Origin: Cytobacillus gottheilii
Lineage (GTDB): Bacteria; Bacillota; Bacilli; Bacillales; Cytobacillaceae
Reading direction: 5' to 3'
Assembly: GCF_001636345.1 (NCBI RefSeq)
Contig: NZ_KV440945.1
Span: 429,340-493,339, forward strand
Length of the DNA: 64,000 nucleotides
Of this stretch, positions 17,310 to 26,877 are shown one piece after another. The notes beneath the pieces were generated by a model. It saw only the letters and a list, made by a program, of their open reading frames with translations. It did no database searches and was not told the DNA's origin. The position numbers were made by a program, and so were the translations under genes. The first letter of the stretch is position 1, and the number at the start of each line of letters is the position of its first letter.

Positions 17310-17978
17310 TTGGATTTTTTGGAGAGTGTGTTGGCGTTTCCTCTCAGTCAACTCCCATTTGTTATCATTACATTGATGATTGCTTTTACGGTGCATGAGT
17401 TTGCCCATGCTTACACAGCTTATAAGTTTGGAGATCCAACGGCAAAAAATCAGGGCAGAGTCACATTAAACCCCATCCAGCATTTGGATCCAATCGGAAC
17501 CATTTTAATTCTAATCGCTGGTTTTGGTTGGGCGAGACCGGTGCCTGTCAATCGTTATCATTTTAAGAACCCGAAATTAGCCGGTGTAACGGTATCCATA
17601 GCCGGACCATTGAGCAATCTATTAATGGCCATTTTGGCTTTTATCATCTGGTATGGGCTTGGCGGGCTTGGATTATGGACATCAACACCTATGTTTGTTA
17701 ATGAATTTTTAAATACGTTCATTCATTTAAATCTGTTGCTGTTTGTTTTTAATTTGCTGCCTCTGCCGCCATTAGATGGCTATCGAATAATAGAAGACTT
17801 AGCTCCAGCAAATATTAGAGCGAAAATGACACAATTTGAAGTGTATGGGTCACTCATTTTTATTATTCTCGTGATTACGCCTTTAGGCAATTATACGATT
17901 CAGCCGATTTTTAGAACAGTTTTACCTTTCCTTAGTCAAGGATTAGATGAGTTCTTTTATCGGTTATTAATGACTTAA
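17310..17978 (+). CDS. ywhC: Site-2 protease family membrane metalloprotease
   Basis: 222 residues with about five to six membrane helices. Zinc ligands are in HEFAH (His29, Glu30, His33) and NLLPLPPLDGYRI (Asp near residue 155). This is the short M50 group without a PDZ domain, which would cut substrates within the membrane; targets are unknown. TTG start after GAGGAGCTGGAG. The next gene, ywhD, follows after 16 bp and is probably cotranscribed. Confidence 0.92.
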   Translation: MDFLESVLAFPLSQLPFVIITLMIAFTVHEFAHAYTAYKFGDPTAKNQGRVTLNPIQHLDPIGTILILIAGFGWARPVPVNRYHFKNPKLAGVTVSIAGPLSNLLMAILAFIIWYGLGGLGLWTSTPMFVNEFLNTFIHLNLLLFVFNLLPLPPLDGYRIIEDLAPANIRAKMTQFEVYGSLIFIILVITPLGNYTIQPIFRTVLPFLSQGLDEFFYRLLMT

Positions 17979-17994
17979 TACGGAGGTTTGGAAA

Positions 17995-18501
17995 ATGTCT
18001 GAGAAAAAGAAAAGCTTAGAATTTAACATTATTAAAAACGATCCAACGGAAGGGCATGGCGGCTTTGGAGCGGGAAGCTTCAGTTTGGATAATGTTTCAC
18101 CGGTGATCATTGATGTTGATGCAGGGGAAGCTTCCATTGAAATTGGGGCGATGCATGCAAGAAGCGCAGTGGAGCGCGGCATTAAATTTTTGAAAACAAA
18201 AGAAGAAGTGCCAAACGGAAAGCCATACTGGCTGATCTGGGTGACGATTGACAGAAAAGAAGATGGTCCTTATTTTGCAGGTGTTACTGCCTGTGAAATG
18301 ACGGTTGACCGTTCCATTCGCAGAGGCTATAAGTCACTGCCGGAGCATGTAAACAGAATGGATAAATCAATGAAACATCATATCATCGTCGATCATATGG
18401 ATGCGAAATCGAAAGAGATTTTAGCTCAATTCTTAAAAAAACATGATGAGTCTATGTGGGAAAGATCTTCAGATCAGCTAAAAAAAGATTTGCAAGGGTA
18501 A
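17995..18501 (+). CDS. ywhD: YwhD family protein
   Basis: 168 residues, soluble, with conserved-looking blocks GHGGFGAGSFSLDNVSPVII and GAMHARSAVERGIKF. I recognise it as YwhD from sequence and from its place between ywhC and pbpG. Function unknown. The ATG follows GGAGG. Confidence 0.88.
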   Translation: MSEKKKSLEFNIIKNDPTEGHGGFGAGSFSLDNVSPVIIDVDAGEASIEIGAMHARSAVERGIKFLKTKEEVPNGKPYWLIWVTIDRKEDGPYFAGVTACEMTVDRSIRRGYKSLPEHVNRMDKSMKHHIIVDHMDAKSKEILAQFLKKHDESMWERSSDQLKKDLQG

Positions 18502-18633
18502 AAGGTAAAAAAGTCCATAAATTTGTCTAAATTGTGACAGTTTGTTGACGTACTTTTCGAAACACTTGCTCAATGGAAATAAAAAAAGTAAACTAATTTA
18601 CAGTGCAGATGCACGGTATAGAACTAGGACACG

Positions 18634-18666
18634 AAAAACCTCAAGGATTATTTCCTTGAGGTTTTT
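18634..18666. terminator. Bidirectional terminator between ywhD and pbpG
   Basis: A perfect 13-bp stem (AAAAACCTCAAGG / CCTTGAGGTTTTT, 7-base loop) between convergent genes. Confidence 0.92.
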
Positions 18667-18690
18667 CACATTTTTATCACATGTATACTT

Positions 18691-20769
18691 CTACCAGCGG
18701 AAAAATTTTCGGAACCACGGTACATCTTCCTCTGATCTCTCTTCCTTGTGATCATCTGGTTTCTGTTCAGATTCTTCATATTGAGGCAGGTGGGAAGAGC
18801 AATATTCAGTCGGCTCGGTCCCTGATACAAAGTAGGTGAGCCGTTTTACAGGACAATTCTGTGTAGCCAGCAGGCCTGATTCTGGCTCAATATAAACGCC
18901 AACTGTGCCTTTTGGCGATTTGAATCCTTTTACTGGCAATCCTTTATGCGCTTCCTCCATAAATTCAGCCCAAATATCTTTTGCATAGACTTTATCGGCC
19001 GCAAGCTCTATTTTCTGCCCCTGATCATAGCCTGTCCACACGGCTGTCACAAGCTGGGGTGAAAATCCAGCCATCCAGCTGTCTGTTTCTGTTGACCCTG
19101 ATTTGCCGGCATAAGGTCGGGTCAGTTCATCACTCAAGGTGCTGCCGGTTACACTGGTATACCCATTTAATCTTCTATCAAATATGCCTGTCATCATATG
19201 GGCGGTAACAAAAGCCAGATCTGGCTTTAATATTTGCTCTGTCCTGTTTTTATTTTCATAGATGATTTCGCCCTTATGGTTTTCAACCTTGGTGATTAAA
19301 ACAGGCGAGACATCTTTGCCGCCGTTTGCAAGCATGCTATAGGCGCCGGCAAGCTCAATTACCCGAATGCCCGAGGTTCCAAGGGCAAGGGATGGAACCT
19401 CAGCCATTTCAGATGAGATGCCGAATTTTTTCACGGTGTCTACAAGCGTATCTTCTCCTAAAAATAAGTGAGTTTTAACTGCATATATATTGTCCGAGAG
19501 AGCGAGTGCCTGCATCATCGTAATCTCGCCATCCGCATATTTGCTATTAAAATTATGCGGAGAATATTCGGCTCTCCCATCATCAAAACGGAAGGTGGTT
19601 GGCTCACTGCGAACCATCGTAGCAGGAGTAAAACCATTTTCTAGAGCTGCATAATAGAGAAGCGGCTTAATGGTAGAACCAGGCTGCCTTACCGCTTGTA
19701 TGGCTCTGTTAAAAGAACTTTTTTCATAATCCCGGCCGCCAACCAATGCTTTTACATGGCCCGTTTTTGGATCCATCGCAACTAGTCCCGTTTGGATATC
19801 ACTCTCAGAAGATAGGTTCTTTTCCACGGTATCTTCGGCCATTTTTTGCTGTTTTAGATCAAGTGTCGTATAAACCTTTAATCCACCTGTTTCAATGGTG
19901 CGTTCATCCAGCTTCAGCTGATTCTTTAATGCTGAGCGGACGGCATCCTGAAAGTACGGTGCGGTCTCCGTCTGGTTGTGAGGGTGCTCGCCAATAATAG
20001 TAATCTGTTCATTAAGTGCTGTTTCAATATCAGCTTTTTGAATGTAACCATCCTCATGCATGGTCGTTAAAATAATCTTTTGTCTCGATTTTGCTTTTTC
20101 AAGAGAGGATATGGGCGAATAAATGCTAGGCCCTTTCGGAATGCCTGCCAGCATGGAGGCCTCTGCAAGTGTAAGCTCACCAGTGTCCTTCCCAAAATAA
20201 AACTGGCTTGCTGCCTGTGCACCATACGCTCCATTTCCGTAATAAATGGTGTTTAAATAGCCTTCTAATATTTCATCTTTTGTATAATTCATTTCCAGGC
20301 GAATCGTATAAAACGCTTCTCTCAGCTTTCGTTTCCATGTTTTTTCATGAGCGAGAAAGAGATTGCGGGCATATTGCTGAGTGATGGTGCTTGCTCCTTG
20401 AACCTTTGCCATTGCTTTAAGATCAGCAAGAGCTGCACCGGCAATTCTTTTATAATCAAATCCGTTATGTTCATAAAAACTTTTATCCTCAATGGCAATG
20501 GTGGCACTGATCAGCTCTGGGCTCATGTCCTCCAGCCTTGCCCAATATCGCTTCTCTCCATTATGACTTTCGCCGATGACTGTCCCATCATCAGCCATAA
20601 TTAAAGAAGATTGAGGCACTGTCAGCGGCGGCGGCCCGAGTACCTTTGCGTAGACTAAAATACCGATCACCAAAAGGATTGAAATCCCGAGCATAATGAG
20701 CGCCGCAAAAAATAAGGCACGCAAATATTTAAACGTTTTCCGAAACCGCTGATCCGTCATAATCTCCAT
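18691..20769 (-). CDS. pbpG: Class A penicillin-binding protein (PbpG type)
   Basis: 692 residues. A short cytoplasmic tail and one membrane anchor (about 18-42) precede a glycosyltransferase domain with catalytic Glu94 in EDKSFYEHNGFD. The transpeptidase domain has SxxK (Ser365 in PGSTIKP), SDN (426-428) and a KSGSTE triad near 546. It polymerises and cross-links peptidoglycan. The acidic tail ends in PWFRKFFRW. The place next to speE matches B. subtilis pbpG (ywhE), a forespore PBP needed for spore cell wall synthesis. No clear forespore promoter could be fixed. Confidence 0.93.
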   Translation of the reverse strand: MEIMTDQRFRKTFKYLRALFFAALIMLGISILLVIGILVYAKVLGPPPLTVPQSSLIMADDGTVIGESHNGEKRYWARLEDMSPELISATIAIEDKSFYEHNGFDYKRIAGAALADLKAMAKVQGASTITQQYARNLFLAHEKTWKRKLREAFYTIRLEMNYTKDEILEGYLNTIYYGNGAYGAQAASQFYFGKDTGELTLAEASMLAGIPKGPSIYSPISSLEKAKSRQKIILTTMHEDGYIQKADIETALNEQITIIGEHPHNQTETAPYFQDAVRSALKNQLKLDERTIETGGLKVYTTLDLKQQKMAEDTVEKNLSSESDIQTGLVAMDPKTGHVKALVGGRDYEKSSFNRAIQAVRQPGSTIKPLLYYAALENGFTPATMVRSEPTTFRFDDGRAEYSPHNFNSKYADGEITMMQALALSDNIYAVKTHLFLGEDTLVDTVKKFGISSEMAEVPSLALGTSGIRVIELAGAYSMLANGGKDVSPVLITKVENHKGEIIYENKNRTEQILKPDLAFVTAHMMTGIFDRRLNGYTSVTGSTLSDELTRPYAGKSGSTETDSWMAGFSPQLVTAVWTGYDQGQKIELAADKVYAKDIWAEFMEEAHKGLPVKGFKSPKGTVGVYIEPESGLLATQNCPVKRLTYFVSGTEPTEYCSSHLPQYEESEQKPDDHKEERSEEDVPWFRKFFRW

Positions 20770-20901
20770 TCAAGCCACCCCGCTTTCATCTTTGTATAAA
20801 TTTCCACTTCTACTAGTATTTAAATAACTTTGTTATTTTAAACATGAATGTGTTAAAAATAATGCTTATTCCTGGACAGTCACTCATAAGATTTTTTTCT
20901 C

Positions 20902-20929
20902 TTGCATTTTCGCTAGAATCAACTATACT
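20902..20929 (+). promoter_or_regulatory. Candidate sigma-A promoter of speE
   Basis: TTGCAT, 16 bases, TATACT, giving a leader of about 95 bases that contains a small hairpin (CCTTTA / TAAAGG). Confidence 0.55.
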
Positions 20930-21031
20930 TTTTCTGATGTTTGTATTTATGCCTTTAGGGAACTATAAAGGTTGAATCTTTGTTTTCTACTAGAAGGAAA
21001 ATACTTTTTTAATAAGAAAGGGTTGAATAAA

Positions 21032-21859
21032 ATGGGTCTTTGGTTTACTGAGAAACAAACAGATCATTTTGGTATTACAATGAAAGTTAAGCGCACTTTA
21101 CATACAGAACAGACAGATTTTCAAAAGCTAGATATGGTAGAGACAGAAGAATGGGGCAACATGCTTTTACTTGATGATATGGTCATGACTTCTGTGAAAG
21201 ATGAATTCGTTTACCATGAGATGGTTGCGCATGTTCCATTATTCACACATCCAAATCCTGAAAACATTCTTGTAGTAGGCGGCGGTGACGGCGGCGTTAT
21301 TCGTGAAGTGCTTAAGCATCCAAGCGTGAAAAAAGCTACACTTGTTGATATCGATGGAAAAGTAATCGAATACTCTAAAAAGTATCTGCCGGAAATTGCA
21401 GGCATGCTTGATGATCCTCGTGTGGATGTTCAAGTCGATGATGGCTTTATGCATATTGCCAATAGCGAAAATGAGTATGATGTCATCATGGTTGATTCAA
21501 CTGAGCCTGTTGGCCCAGCTGTTAACTTATTTACAAAAGGCTTCTATGCAGGTATTTCAAAGGCATTAAAAGAAGACGGAATTTTTGTTGCACAATCAGA
21601 TAATCCTTGGTTCAAAGCAGATTTAATCCGCGACGTTCAAAAGGATGTTAAAGAAATTTTCCCAATCACACGCCTTTACACAGCAAACATTCCAACATAT
21701 CCAAGCGGAATGTGGGCATTTACAGTCGGTTCTAAAAAGCATGATCCATTAGAAGTAAGCGAAGAGCGCTTCCATGAGATTGAAACGAAATATTACACGA
21801 AGGAGCTTCATAAAGCTGCATTCGTATTGCCTAAATTTGTACAAGATCTAGTGAAATAA
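21032..21859 (+). CDS. speE: Spermidine synthase
   Basis: 275 residues. It transfers aminopropyl from decarboxylated S-adenosylmethionine to putrescine. The aminopropyl-donor site [15 protein letters not shown] (about 83-97) and the catalytic loop DSTEPVGPA are intact. The ATG at 21032 follows AAAGGG and gives the standard N-terminus ([14 protein letters not shown]). It is followed by a small hairpin and then speB; the pair completes the arginine-agmatine-putrescine-spermidine route with speA elsewhere. Confidence 0.96.
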   Translation: MGLWFTEKQTDHFGITMKVKRTLHTEQTDFQKLDMVETEEWGNMLLLDDMVMTSVKDEFVYHEMVAHVPLFTHPNPENILVVGGGDGGVIREVLKHPSVKKATLVDIDGKVIEYSKKYLPEIAGMLDDPRVDVQVDDGFMHIANSENEYDVIMVDSTEPVGPAVNLFTKGFYAGISKALKEDGIFVAQSDNPWFKADLIRDVQKDVKEIFPITRLYTANIPTYPSGMWAFTVGSKKHDPLEVSEERFHEIETKYYTKELHKAAFVLPKFVQDLVK

Positions 21860-21866
21860 TAGAAGG

Positions 21867-21889
21867 AAGCAGGCTCATGCCTGCTTTTA
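21867..21889 (+). terminator. Hairpin between speE and speB
   Basis: AAGCAGGC / GCCTGCTT with a TCAT loop, followed by TTAT only. Probably a weak terminator that lowers speB relative to speE, or an mRNA-processing or stabilising hairpin. Confidence 0.6.
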
Positions 21890-21913
21890 TACATAAAGCG
21901 AGGGATTAAAGAC

Positions 21914-22789
21914 ATGCGTTTTGATGAAGCTTATTCTGGTAATGTGTTTATTAAAAGTCACCCGAATTACGAGGAAAGCGAAGCGGTATTATACGGAATG
22001 CCGATGGATTGGACAGTCAGCTATCGCCCAGGTTCACGCTTTGGCCCAGCGCGCATACGCGAGGTATCAATTGGACTTGAAGAATATAGTGCATACCTTG
22101 ACCGTGAACTAGAGGAAGTAAAATACTTTGATGCAGGCGATATTCCGCTTCCATTCGGAAATCCGCAAAAAAGCATTGAGATGATCGAGGAATATGTCGA
22201 TGGACTTTTAAAAGACGGCAAGTTTCCACTTGGCATCGGCGGTGAGCATCTCGTTTCATGGCCTGTTATTAAGGCAATGTATAAAAAGTATCCTGACCTG
22301 GCGATTATTCACATGGACGCTCATACTGACCTTCGCGATGATTATGAAGGCGAGCCTTTATCTCACTCAACACCGATCAAAAAGGCAGCACAGTTAATCG
22401 GCCCTCAAAATGTATACTCCTTTGGCATCCGTTCCGGAATGAAAGAGGAATTTCAATGGGCAAAGGAAGCTGGCATGCACATTTCAAAATTCGAAGTGCT
22501 TGAGCCTTTAAAAGAAATTCTGCCTAAGCTGGCTGGCCGTCCGGTATACGTAACAATCGATATTGACGTGCTTGATCCAGCTCATGCTCCTGGAACAGGA
22601 ACAGTTGATGCAGGCGGCATCACCTCTCGTGAACTGCTCGCATCCATTCATGAAATTGCCCGTTCTGAAGTAAATGTTGTCGGCGCTGACCTTGTAGAAG
22701 TAGCTCCGATTTACGATCACTCAGAACAAACAGCAAATACAGCAAGCAAACTTCTGCGTGAGATGATTCTTGGGTGGATTCAGAAATAA
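21914..22789 (+). CDS. speB: Agmatinase
   Basis: 291 residues, ureohydrolase family. It hydrolyses agmatine to putrescine and urea using a binuclear manganese centre. Metal ligands are visible in GGEH, MDAHTDLR and DIDVLDPAHAPGTG; the TGTVDAGGITSREL segment follows. Length and motifs separate it from arginase. Downstream of speE with 54 bp between them. Confidence 0.95.
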   Translation: MRFDEAYSGNVFIKSHPNYEESEAVLYGMPMDWTVSYRPGSRFGPARIREVSIGLEEYSAYLDRELEEVKYFDAGDIPLPFGNPQKSIEMIEEYVDGLLKDGKFPLGIGGEHLVSWPVIKAMYKKYPDLAIIHMDAHTDLRDDYEGEPLSHSTPIKKAAQLIGPQNVYSFGIRSGMKEEFQWAKEAGMHISKFEVLEPLKEILPKLAGRPVYVTIDIDVLDPAHAPGTGTVDAGGITSRELLASIHEIARSEVNVVGADLVEVAPIYDHSEQTANTASKLLREMILGWIQK

Positions 22790-22795
22790 GAAATG

Positions 22796-22822
22796 AACGG
22801 AGGCGATGGTCTCCGTTTTTTT
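22796..22822 (+). terminator. Terminator of speE-speB
   Basis: AACGGAG / CTCCGTT, 8-base loop, then seven T residues in total. Confidence 0.85.
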
Positions 22823-22973
22823 GTACTTTAAAGGATTCAGCATTCTAGAACTAATGAAATAAGTGAAAATAGGGTAAAATGCATTATTAGTAGCAATTCT
22901 AGGTGGTGAACGAGCCTTTTTTGTACTATACTAAAAAGGTTATCCAAGAAATATAAGCAAAGGAAGTGTAAGA

Positions 22974-23417
22974 ATGGCGAATCTTCCTGCAGAGCAAATG
23001 CTGGTAAAAATAAACGTAAAGACGGTTATCCGAGACCGTGGCGAAAAGCAAACCTTCGATCTGACAGCCTTTGGCCGCTTTCATCAAAAAGGAGAAGCAC
23101 ACTTTTTGCAATATGATGAAAACATGGAAGCTGGCACGGCAAAAACGATTATTAAAATGGGCGATCAAGATGGGGTCATTTTAAGAAGCGGCGCTGTCAA
23201 AATGCGCTTGCCATTTCGGCTTAACAAGAAAATGAGAGGCAGCTATGAACTGCCATATGGCACTCTTGAGATGTTAACCACAACGAAGAGATTTGACCAT
23301 ACATATAATGAAACAACAAAACAAGGCTCGATTGAGCTTCTATATGAGTTGAAAACACAAGGTGCGAATACAGGCACTTATCATCTAAAGATTACGTTTG
23401 AGGAGGATGCAAAGTGA
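22974..23417 (+). CDS. ywiB: DUF1934 beta-barrel protein, YwiB type
   Basis: 147 residues rich in beta strands ([42 protein letters not shown]). DUF1934 proteins adopt a calycin-like barrel; function is unknown. The stop codon region overlaps the argS start by 4 bases and its last codons contain the argS ribosome binding site, so the two are translationally linked. Confidence 0.88.
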   Translation: MANLPAEQMLVKINVKTVIRDRGEKQTFDLTAFGRFHQKGEAHFLQYDENMEAGTAKTIIKMGDQDGVILRSGAVKMRLPFRLNKKMRGSYELPYGTLEMLTTTKRFDHTYNETTKQGSIELLYELKTQGANTGTYHLKITFEEDAK

Positions 23418-25084
23418 ATATAGTCGAACAAGTTCAAAGTAAGTTAAAAGAAGAAATTGAAGCGGCGGTTGTGAAAGCAGGTCTGGCAGAAAAAGAGCAG
23501 ATTCCCGCTGTTGTTTTAGAAACACCAAAGGAAAAAGCTCATGGGGATTACTCCACAAATATGGCAATGCAGCTTGCGCGTTTGGCCAAAAAAGCACCGC
23601 GTGTGATCGCTGAAGAACTAATCAAAAGCTTTGATCAATCGAAGGCTTCTATTAAAAAGATGGAGATTGCGGGCCCAGGTTTTATCAATTTTTACATGGA
23701 CAATAGTTATCTAACGAACCTCATTCCAACAGTTTTGGAAGCTGGAAGCAGCTATGGGAAAACAGCAACAGGCAATGGCCAGAAGGTTCAAGTCGAGTTC
23801 GTTTCTGCAAACCCGACAGGAGATCTGCATCTTGGACATGCCCGCGGTGCAGCAGTAGGTGACTCTCTAAGCAACATCCTGCAAAAAGCAGGCTATGAAG
23901 TATCAAGAGAGTATTATATTAATGATGCCGGCAACCAAATCAACAACCTGGCACTATCTGTTGAAGCACGTTATTTCCAGGCTCTAGGCTTAGAAAAAGA
24001 AATGCCGGCGGATGGATATCACGGCGAAGACATCGTTGGCATTGGGAAAAAGCTTGCTGAAGAATATGGCCACAAATATGTTGAGGCAGATGAGAAAGAG
24101 CGTTTTGACTTCTTCCGCACATACGGCTTGAAATATGAAATGGAAAAGTTAAAAAATGACCTGGAAGATTTCCGTGTTCCATTTGATGTCTGGTATTCAG
24201 AAACATCCTTATACCATAATGGGAAAATTGATGTTGCTCTTGATGCGCTAAAACAGAACGGTCATATTTATGAAGAAGACGGTGCGACATGGTTCCGCTC
24301 TACCACTTTTGGTGATGATAAAGACCGCGTTTTAATTAAAAATGACGGCTCTTATACGTATTTAACACCAGATATTGCTTATCACAAAGACAAGCTCGAG
24401 CGCGGTTTTGAAAAGCTGATTAATATTTGGGGAGCAGACCACCATGGCTATATCCCTCGTATGAAAGCAGCGATTCAGGCATTAGGCTATGACAAAGATG
24501 CTCTGGAAGTAGAAATCATTCAGCTTGTTCATTTATACAAAAACGGCGAAAAAATGAAAATGAGCAAACGTACAGGTAAAGCTGTTACCATGCGTGATCT
24601 GGTAGAAGAAGTTGGATTAGATGCAACTCGTTACTTCTTTGCGATGAGAAGTGCTGATACGCACCTTGATTTTGATTTGGATCTTGCTGTTTCACAATCA
24701 AATGAAAATCCAGTGTACTATGCGCAATATGCTCACGCACGGATTTCAAGCATTCTGCGTCAAGGCAGTGAGCAAGGTTTCGAATTCGATCACCAAGCTG
24801 ACTTTTCATTAATTGAAGCCGAAAAAGAAATGGACGTATTGAAAAAGATCGGTGAATTCCCGCAAGCCGTTTCCGAGGCAGCGTTAAGACGCACACCGCA
24901 CAGAATCACCAACTATATTTTTGACCTAGCTTCTACTTTCCACAGCTTCTATAATGCTGAAAAAGTACTGGATGCTGAACAGCCGGAAAGAACAAAAGCT
25001 AGACTGGCACTTATTAAAGCAGTCCAAACCACATTAAAAAATGCACTTGCATTAATCGGTGTTTCTGCACCGGAAAAAATGTAA
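23414..25084 (+). CDS. argS: Arginyl-tRNA synthetase
   Basis: 556 residues, class I. The N-terminal tRNA-binding domain is followed by the HIGH motif as HLGH (139-142, in [16 protein letters not shown]) and by the KMSKRTG loop near 380. The C-terminal anticodon-binding domain ends in [11 protein letters not shown] start 7 bases after AGGAGG, overlapping ywiB. No T-box leader is present. A terminator follows 10 bp after the stop, and then a long phased repeat array. Confidence 0.97.
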   Translation: MNIVEQVQSKLKEEIEAAVVKAGLAEKEQIPAVVLETPKEKAHGDYSTNMAMQLARLAKKAPRVIAEELIKSFDQSKASIKKMEIAGPGFINFYMDNSYLTNLIPTVLEAGSSYGKTATGNGQKVQVEFVSANPTGDLHLGHARGAAVGDSLSNILQKAGYEVSREYYINDAGNQINNLALSVEARYFQALGLEKEMPADGYHGEDIVGIGKKLAEEYGHKYVEADEKERFDFFRTYGLKYEMEKLKNDLEDFRVPFDVWYSETSLYHNGKIDVALDALKQNGHIYEEDGATWFRSTTFGDDKDRVLIKNDGSYTYLTPDIAYHKDKLERGFEKLINIWGADHHGYIPRMKAAIQALGYDKDALEVEIIQLVHLYKNGEKMKMSKRTGKAVTMRDLVEEVGLDATRYFFAMRSADTHLDFDLDLAVSQSNENPVYYAQYAHARISSILRQGSEQGFEFDHQADFSLIEAEKEMDVLKKIGEFPQAVSEAALRRTPHRITNYIFDLASTFHSFYNAEKVLDAEQPERTKARLALIKAVQTTLKNALALIGVSAPEKM

Positions 25085-25094
25085 GTACAGTTTG

Positions 25095-25126
25095 TCCCCC
25101 CTGCGAAAGAGCAGGGGGATTTTTTA
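25095..25126 (+). terminator. Terminator of argS
   Basis: TCCCCCCTGC / GCAGGGGGA with a GAAAGA loop, followed by six T. Confidence 0.92.
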
Positions 25127-25145
25127 TATGCTTGCTAAAATAGCG

Positions 25146-25418
25146 TTTGATAGGAAAGCCGTTCAGTTTGATAGCAAAACCATTATTTTTGATAGGAAAG
25201 CTGGAGAATTTGATAGGAAATTGCTTAAATTTGATAGGAAAGTACTTATTTTTGATAGGAACACGATCCAGGCTAAAAGGGAGTAACTTCTGTAATCACT
25301 AAAATCCGGGGATTGATCGAAAAAACGGCGTAAATGACTGAAAACTGGTTCAAAAAGACCGAAAAGCAAACCAAATTGGCCGAAAAACTTTGGGGAATGA
25401 TCGAAAGCATGTCCAATT
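25146..25418 (+). repeat. Composite phased 21-bp array A (TTTGATAGGAAA and TGAYCGAAAA cores)
   Basis: Six cores of TTTGATAGGAAA (or one-base variants) begin at 25146, 25167, 25188, 25209, 25230 and 25251, an exact 21-bp period with 9 variable bases between. After two decayed units, five cores of TGAYCGAAAA type begin at 25314, 25335, 25356, 25377 and 25398, again exactly 21 bp apart. It starts 20 bp past the argS terminator. The rest up to 25659 holds no feature that I can support. Confidence 0.93.
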
Positions 25419-25659
25419 AATGAATAAGGCAGCAGATTTAAGCGGTAACAGCCCACTTAATGTCGAGAAACAAAAAGTCCAGAATAAAATCGCCGAAATC
25501 CCAACTGATATCTAAGGTGGCAATTAGTTTTAATTCTTTACAACCAACCGTGTGACTACGCAAAGTCACCTTCAACTCCTCTTGTCTAAATTCTCTCCAT
25601 ATATTATTTTCATTAAGGGAAATACTATCAAAAATGGATGTTACTAGAGGAGGATTACG

Positions 25660-25839
25660 ATGAAAATTGTCATTTTAGCTACACTTACCGGTTTTTTAGT
25701 AGGATTTCTTTTTGCGCTATTAAAGTTGCCGATTCCAGCACCGCCGGCTTTACCGGGGGTTATGGGGATAGTGGGTATTTATTTAGGCTTTAAAGCGTTT
25801 GAAGTGATTGCGCCATGGTTTCAGGAATTAATGAAATAG
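25660..25839 (+). CDS. XapX domain membrane protein
   Basis: 59 residues: two membrane segments flank a Pro-rich turn (LLKLPIPAPPALPGVMGIVG), the XapX domain signature. The ATG follows GAGGAGG with 6-base spacing, which supports the call despite the small size. The function of XapX proteins is unknown. A terminator follows immediately, shared with the convergent uvsE. Confidence 0.88.
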   Translation: MKIVILATLTGFLVGFLFALLKLPIPAPPALPGVMGIVGIYLGFKAFEVIAPWFQELMK

Positions 25840-25840
25840 A

Positions 25841-25865
25841 AAAAGCGGCCGGGGGCCGCTTTTAT
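25841..25865. terminator. Bidirectional terminator between XapX gene and uvsE
   Basis: A 10-bp stem (AAAAGCGGCC / GGCCGCTTTT, GGG loop) that overlaps the uvsE stop codon. Confidence 0.85.
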
Positions 25866-26818
25866 TTCCATTCTACTGCTCCGCCAGATGTTCTTTTTAC
25901 CCCTCTAATTTTACTGATATCCTCAATCAGCTTTAATACAGCCTGATCTTTTGCTTTCGCTTCAATCATAAAATCAACATCCACATTCAAATCATGAAGA
26001 ACGTTCAGCAGCGGTTTTAAAAATTCAACATCAACAAAGTCCGCATGGGAGCGGAAGGCTTTTTCATTTTTAGGGGAGGAAATATGGATTTTGGGAGGCT
26101 GTCCGGTATATTCCCAAGTTGCAAAGGTGCGCGGCAGGAACTCTTCTAGCGTCAATTCTCCAAGGTTGGCCATGTGATGATGATAATCAAAGACAAACGG
26201 AACGCTTTCTCTTTCACAGGTTAGCAAAGTTTCGTCCGTATTATACGTTTTATCATCGTTTTCCAGCGTCATCTGCTTCTTAATGTGCAGCGGCAGCTCT
26301 TTCAGATTTTCATAAAAGCGATCAATCGTTTTTTCTTTGTCACCATAAGAACCGCCAATATGAATATTGATATAGCTCTGCTGTGCCAGTCCCATTGCTT
26401 CAAACATCCGATAATGATATTCCATGTCCTTGACCGCATTGGCTGTTACTTCTTCGCGCGGAGAAGTAAAAAGCGTAAACTGATTGGGGTGAAAGCTGAC
26501 CCGCAATTGATGATCCTTGACAAGCTGTCCGATTTCTAACCAGCTGTCCCGAAAAGGCGTGGTAAAATCCCACATTACCTCAGGATGTGTAGCCAGCGGA
26601 ACAATCGAACTGGACATTCGGTATATTTCCAGCTGATGAGCAATATTATAATGCAGCATCCGTTTCGTATTGGCTAAATTGGCTGCCGTAACGGAAAGTA
26701 ATTTTTCCTTTCGTTCTTCCTTGCCGAGCTGTGAATAGCGGGCAAAGGTTAATGCCTTTGAAGGGGAGGAGTCCCATAGGCTAATCGCTGTTGATACATA
26801 GCCAAATCTAATTTTCAT
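25862..26818 (-). CDS. uvsE: UV damage endonuclease UvsE
   Basis: 318 residues, TIM-barrel UVDE family, which nicks DNA 5' of UV photoproducts as an alternative excision route. The N-terminal [53 protein letters not shown] and [11 protein letters not shown] segments carry the His, Glu and Asp metal ligands. The ATG at 26818 lies 7 bases after AGGTG; a GTG three codons upstream overlaps that site. Confidence 0.93.
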   Translation of the reverse strand: MKIRFGYVSTAISLWDSSPSKALTFARYSQLGKEERKEKLLSVTAANLANTKRMLHYNIAHQLEIYRMSSSIVPLATHPEVMWDFTTPFRDSWLEIGQLVKDHQLRVSFHPNQFTLFTSPREEVTANAVKDMEYHYRMFEAMGLAQQSYINIHIGGSYGDKEKTIDRFYENLKELPLHIKKQMTLENDDKTYNTDETLLTCERESVPFVFDYHHHMANLGELTLEEFLPRTFATWEYTGQPPKIHISSPKNEKAFRSHADFVDVEFLKPLLNVLHDLNVDVDFMIEAKAKDQAVLKLIEDISKIRGVKRTSGGAVEWK

Positions 26819-26877
26819 GTAAAACACCTGCTTTTTCTATACACCTTATGCCATGTGTACCATGGCTTCCGCTTCCT

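Noticed and set aside
22856-23416. T-box leader for argS
   Set aside because: The argS start overlaps ywiB and no T-box sequence (AGGGTGGNACCGCG type) is found upstream of either gene.
25059-25286. Protein with FDRK heptads read through array A
   Set aside because: The frame overlaps the end of argS and its terminator, has no ribosome binding site, and the same cores in array B fall in another frame. The periodicity is a DNA property.
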